Below, one piece after another: positions 5,336 to 5,911 of a DNA stretch of 5,911 bases. This DNA is from Planctomycetota bacterium (lineage in GTDB: Bacteria > Planctomycetota > UBA1135 > GCA-002686595). The stretch lies in assembly GCA_027623615.1 (NCBI GenBank), contig JAQBVH010000237.1, positions 1 through 5,911 on the forward strand, in the 5' to 3' direction. How positions within the stretch are numbered: the first letter of the stretch is position 1; the number at the start of each line of letters is the position of its first letter. The notes below the pieces were generated by a model. It had not been told where the DNA came from and searched no databases. It saw nothing but the letters and a program-made list of their open reading frames with translations. A program made the translations under genes and the position numbers.

Positions 5336-5911
5336 CACGCGGGCTGTTGGGCCCACCTCCTACGGAAGTTCCGGGATGCCTTGAAGGAGTCGCCGCGGGC
5401 CATGGCGCTGTTCATGAAGGACATCGCGGAGCTGTACGCGATCGAGCGGAAGGCGCGCAACGAGGGCATGGACGCTGTCGCGCGGGTCGAGCTGTGGCGG
5501 CGCGAGTCCCTCCCGATCGCGGCGCGGCTGATGAGGCTCACGTCGGGCTGGCAGGAGCACTCCAGCCTCGAGGGGAATGTCGCGGACGCGATGAAGTACG
5601 CGCGCGGGCAACGGGGAGCATTCTTGGCATTCCGGCGAGACGGTCGCATCCCGATCGACAACAACGTCTGCGAGCGCGCGATCCGACCGTTCGCCATTGG
5701 CCGCCGCAACGGGCTCGTCGCTGGCAGCGTCGAGGGCGCCCGAGCGGCAGCGACGATCTACACCGTCGTCGTGAGCGCGAAGGCTACGGGCGTGGACCCG
5801 CTCTCGTACTTGGAGTCGGTGCTCGAGCAGCCGGGACGTGCACGGCATCCAGAGTCCACCGGCTCACGCCGTGGGCAATGGCGGAAAGCTTCCCGCGAGC
5901 GCTGGATCGCT
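5333..5911 (+). pseudogene. IS66-family transposase, 5'-truncated remnant (runs off the window)
   Basis: The translation in this frame is clearly the C-terminal third of an IS66 (TnpC-type) transposase. It shows AGCWAHLLRKF (from 5339), SPRAMALF followed by IAELYAIERKAR, the hallmark IPIDNNVCERAIRPFAIGRRN (5648-5710), and AGSVEGARAAATIYTVVVSAKATGVDPLSYLESVLE, the DDE_Tnp_IS66_C part. The Glu codon at 5672-5674 in DNNxxER is the expected last residue of the DDE triad. The N-terminal region, with both catalytic Asp residues, is absent, since homology begins abruptly at about 5336. GTG at 5333 and ATG at 5402 are in frame, but neither restores the missing part. The codons CTA, TTG, GCA, CGA and GGA are commoner here than in the neighbouring genes, consistent with transfer. 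Near 5845-5875 the family-like sequence moves to another frame, suggesting a frameshift. The product cannot be an active transposase on its own. Confidence 0.9.
5333..5911 (+). mobile_element. IS66-family insertion sequence fragment
   Basis: Only the 3' part of the transposase gene is seen. The left end of the element, its tnpA/tnpB accessory genes and its left terminal inverted repeat are missing, so this is debris of a larger or rearranged insertion. The right end, if present, lies beyond the window. The left boundary is where transposase homology starts and is approximate to about 10 bp. Confidence 0.75.

Noticed and set aside
4831..5848. Minus-strand frames opposite the PSCyt 3' end and the IS66 remnant
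   Set aside because: The plus strand encodes recognisable DUF1553 and IS66 motifs here; the opposite frames have no recognisable features.

Overview
The window is very GC-rich (about 70% by eye) and most likely comes from a member of the Planctomycetota or a close relative. The main evidence is a gene with the PSCyt1 - DUF1549 (PSCyt2) - DUF1553 (PSD1) architecture, which is characteristic of that phylum and its neighbours. No tRNA, rRNA or CRISPR array is visible.

Layout, left to right. (1) A plus-strand WD40-type beta-propeller protein (10-1332) may begin left of the window. (2) It converges on a minus-strand gene for a small exported DUF4177-like protein (1329-1655), and the two stop codons share one CTAG. 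(3) Upstream of that, on the same strand and 46 bp away, is argJ (1702-2844, GTG start), encoding glutamate N-acetyltransferase / ornithine acetyltransferase of arginine biosynthesis. (4) A 280-bp divergent intergenic region (2845-3124) carries a perfect Shine-Dalgarno sequence for the next gene. (5) On the plus strand is a 716-codon reading frame for an exported cytochrome-c-containing PSCyt1-DUF1549-DUF1553 protein (3125-5272). It is split by one in-frame TAG at codon 230 (3812-3814), where the family has Tyr. (6) Right after it lies a 5'-truncated IS66-family transposase remnant (about 5333 to the window end), also on the plus strand, which probably carries a frameshift near its C terminus.

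How the genes relate. argJ and the DUF4177-like gene may be co-transcribed; their functions are not obviously linked. The WD40 gene and the PSCyt gene are separate plus-strand units. In planctomycetes PSCyt/PSD1 genes are commonly followed by a DUF1501 gene. Here the IS66 remnant occupies that place, so the locus looks eroded: a nonsense-interrupted gene, no partner directly downstream, and mobile-element debris.

I see no convincing undescribed system. The observations most worth checking are the single TAG in an otherwise intact gene, the shortened linker between DUF1549 and DUF1553 in the same protein, and the IS66 junction.
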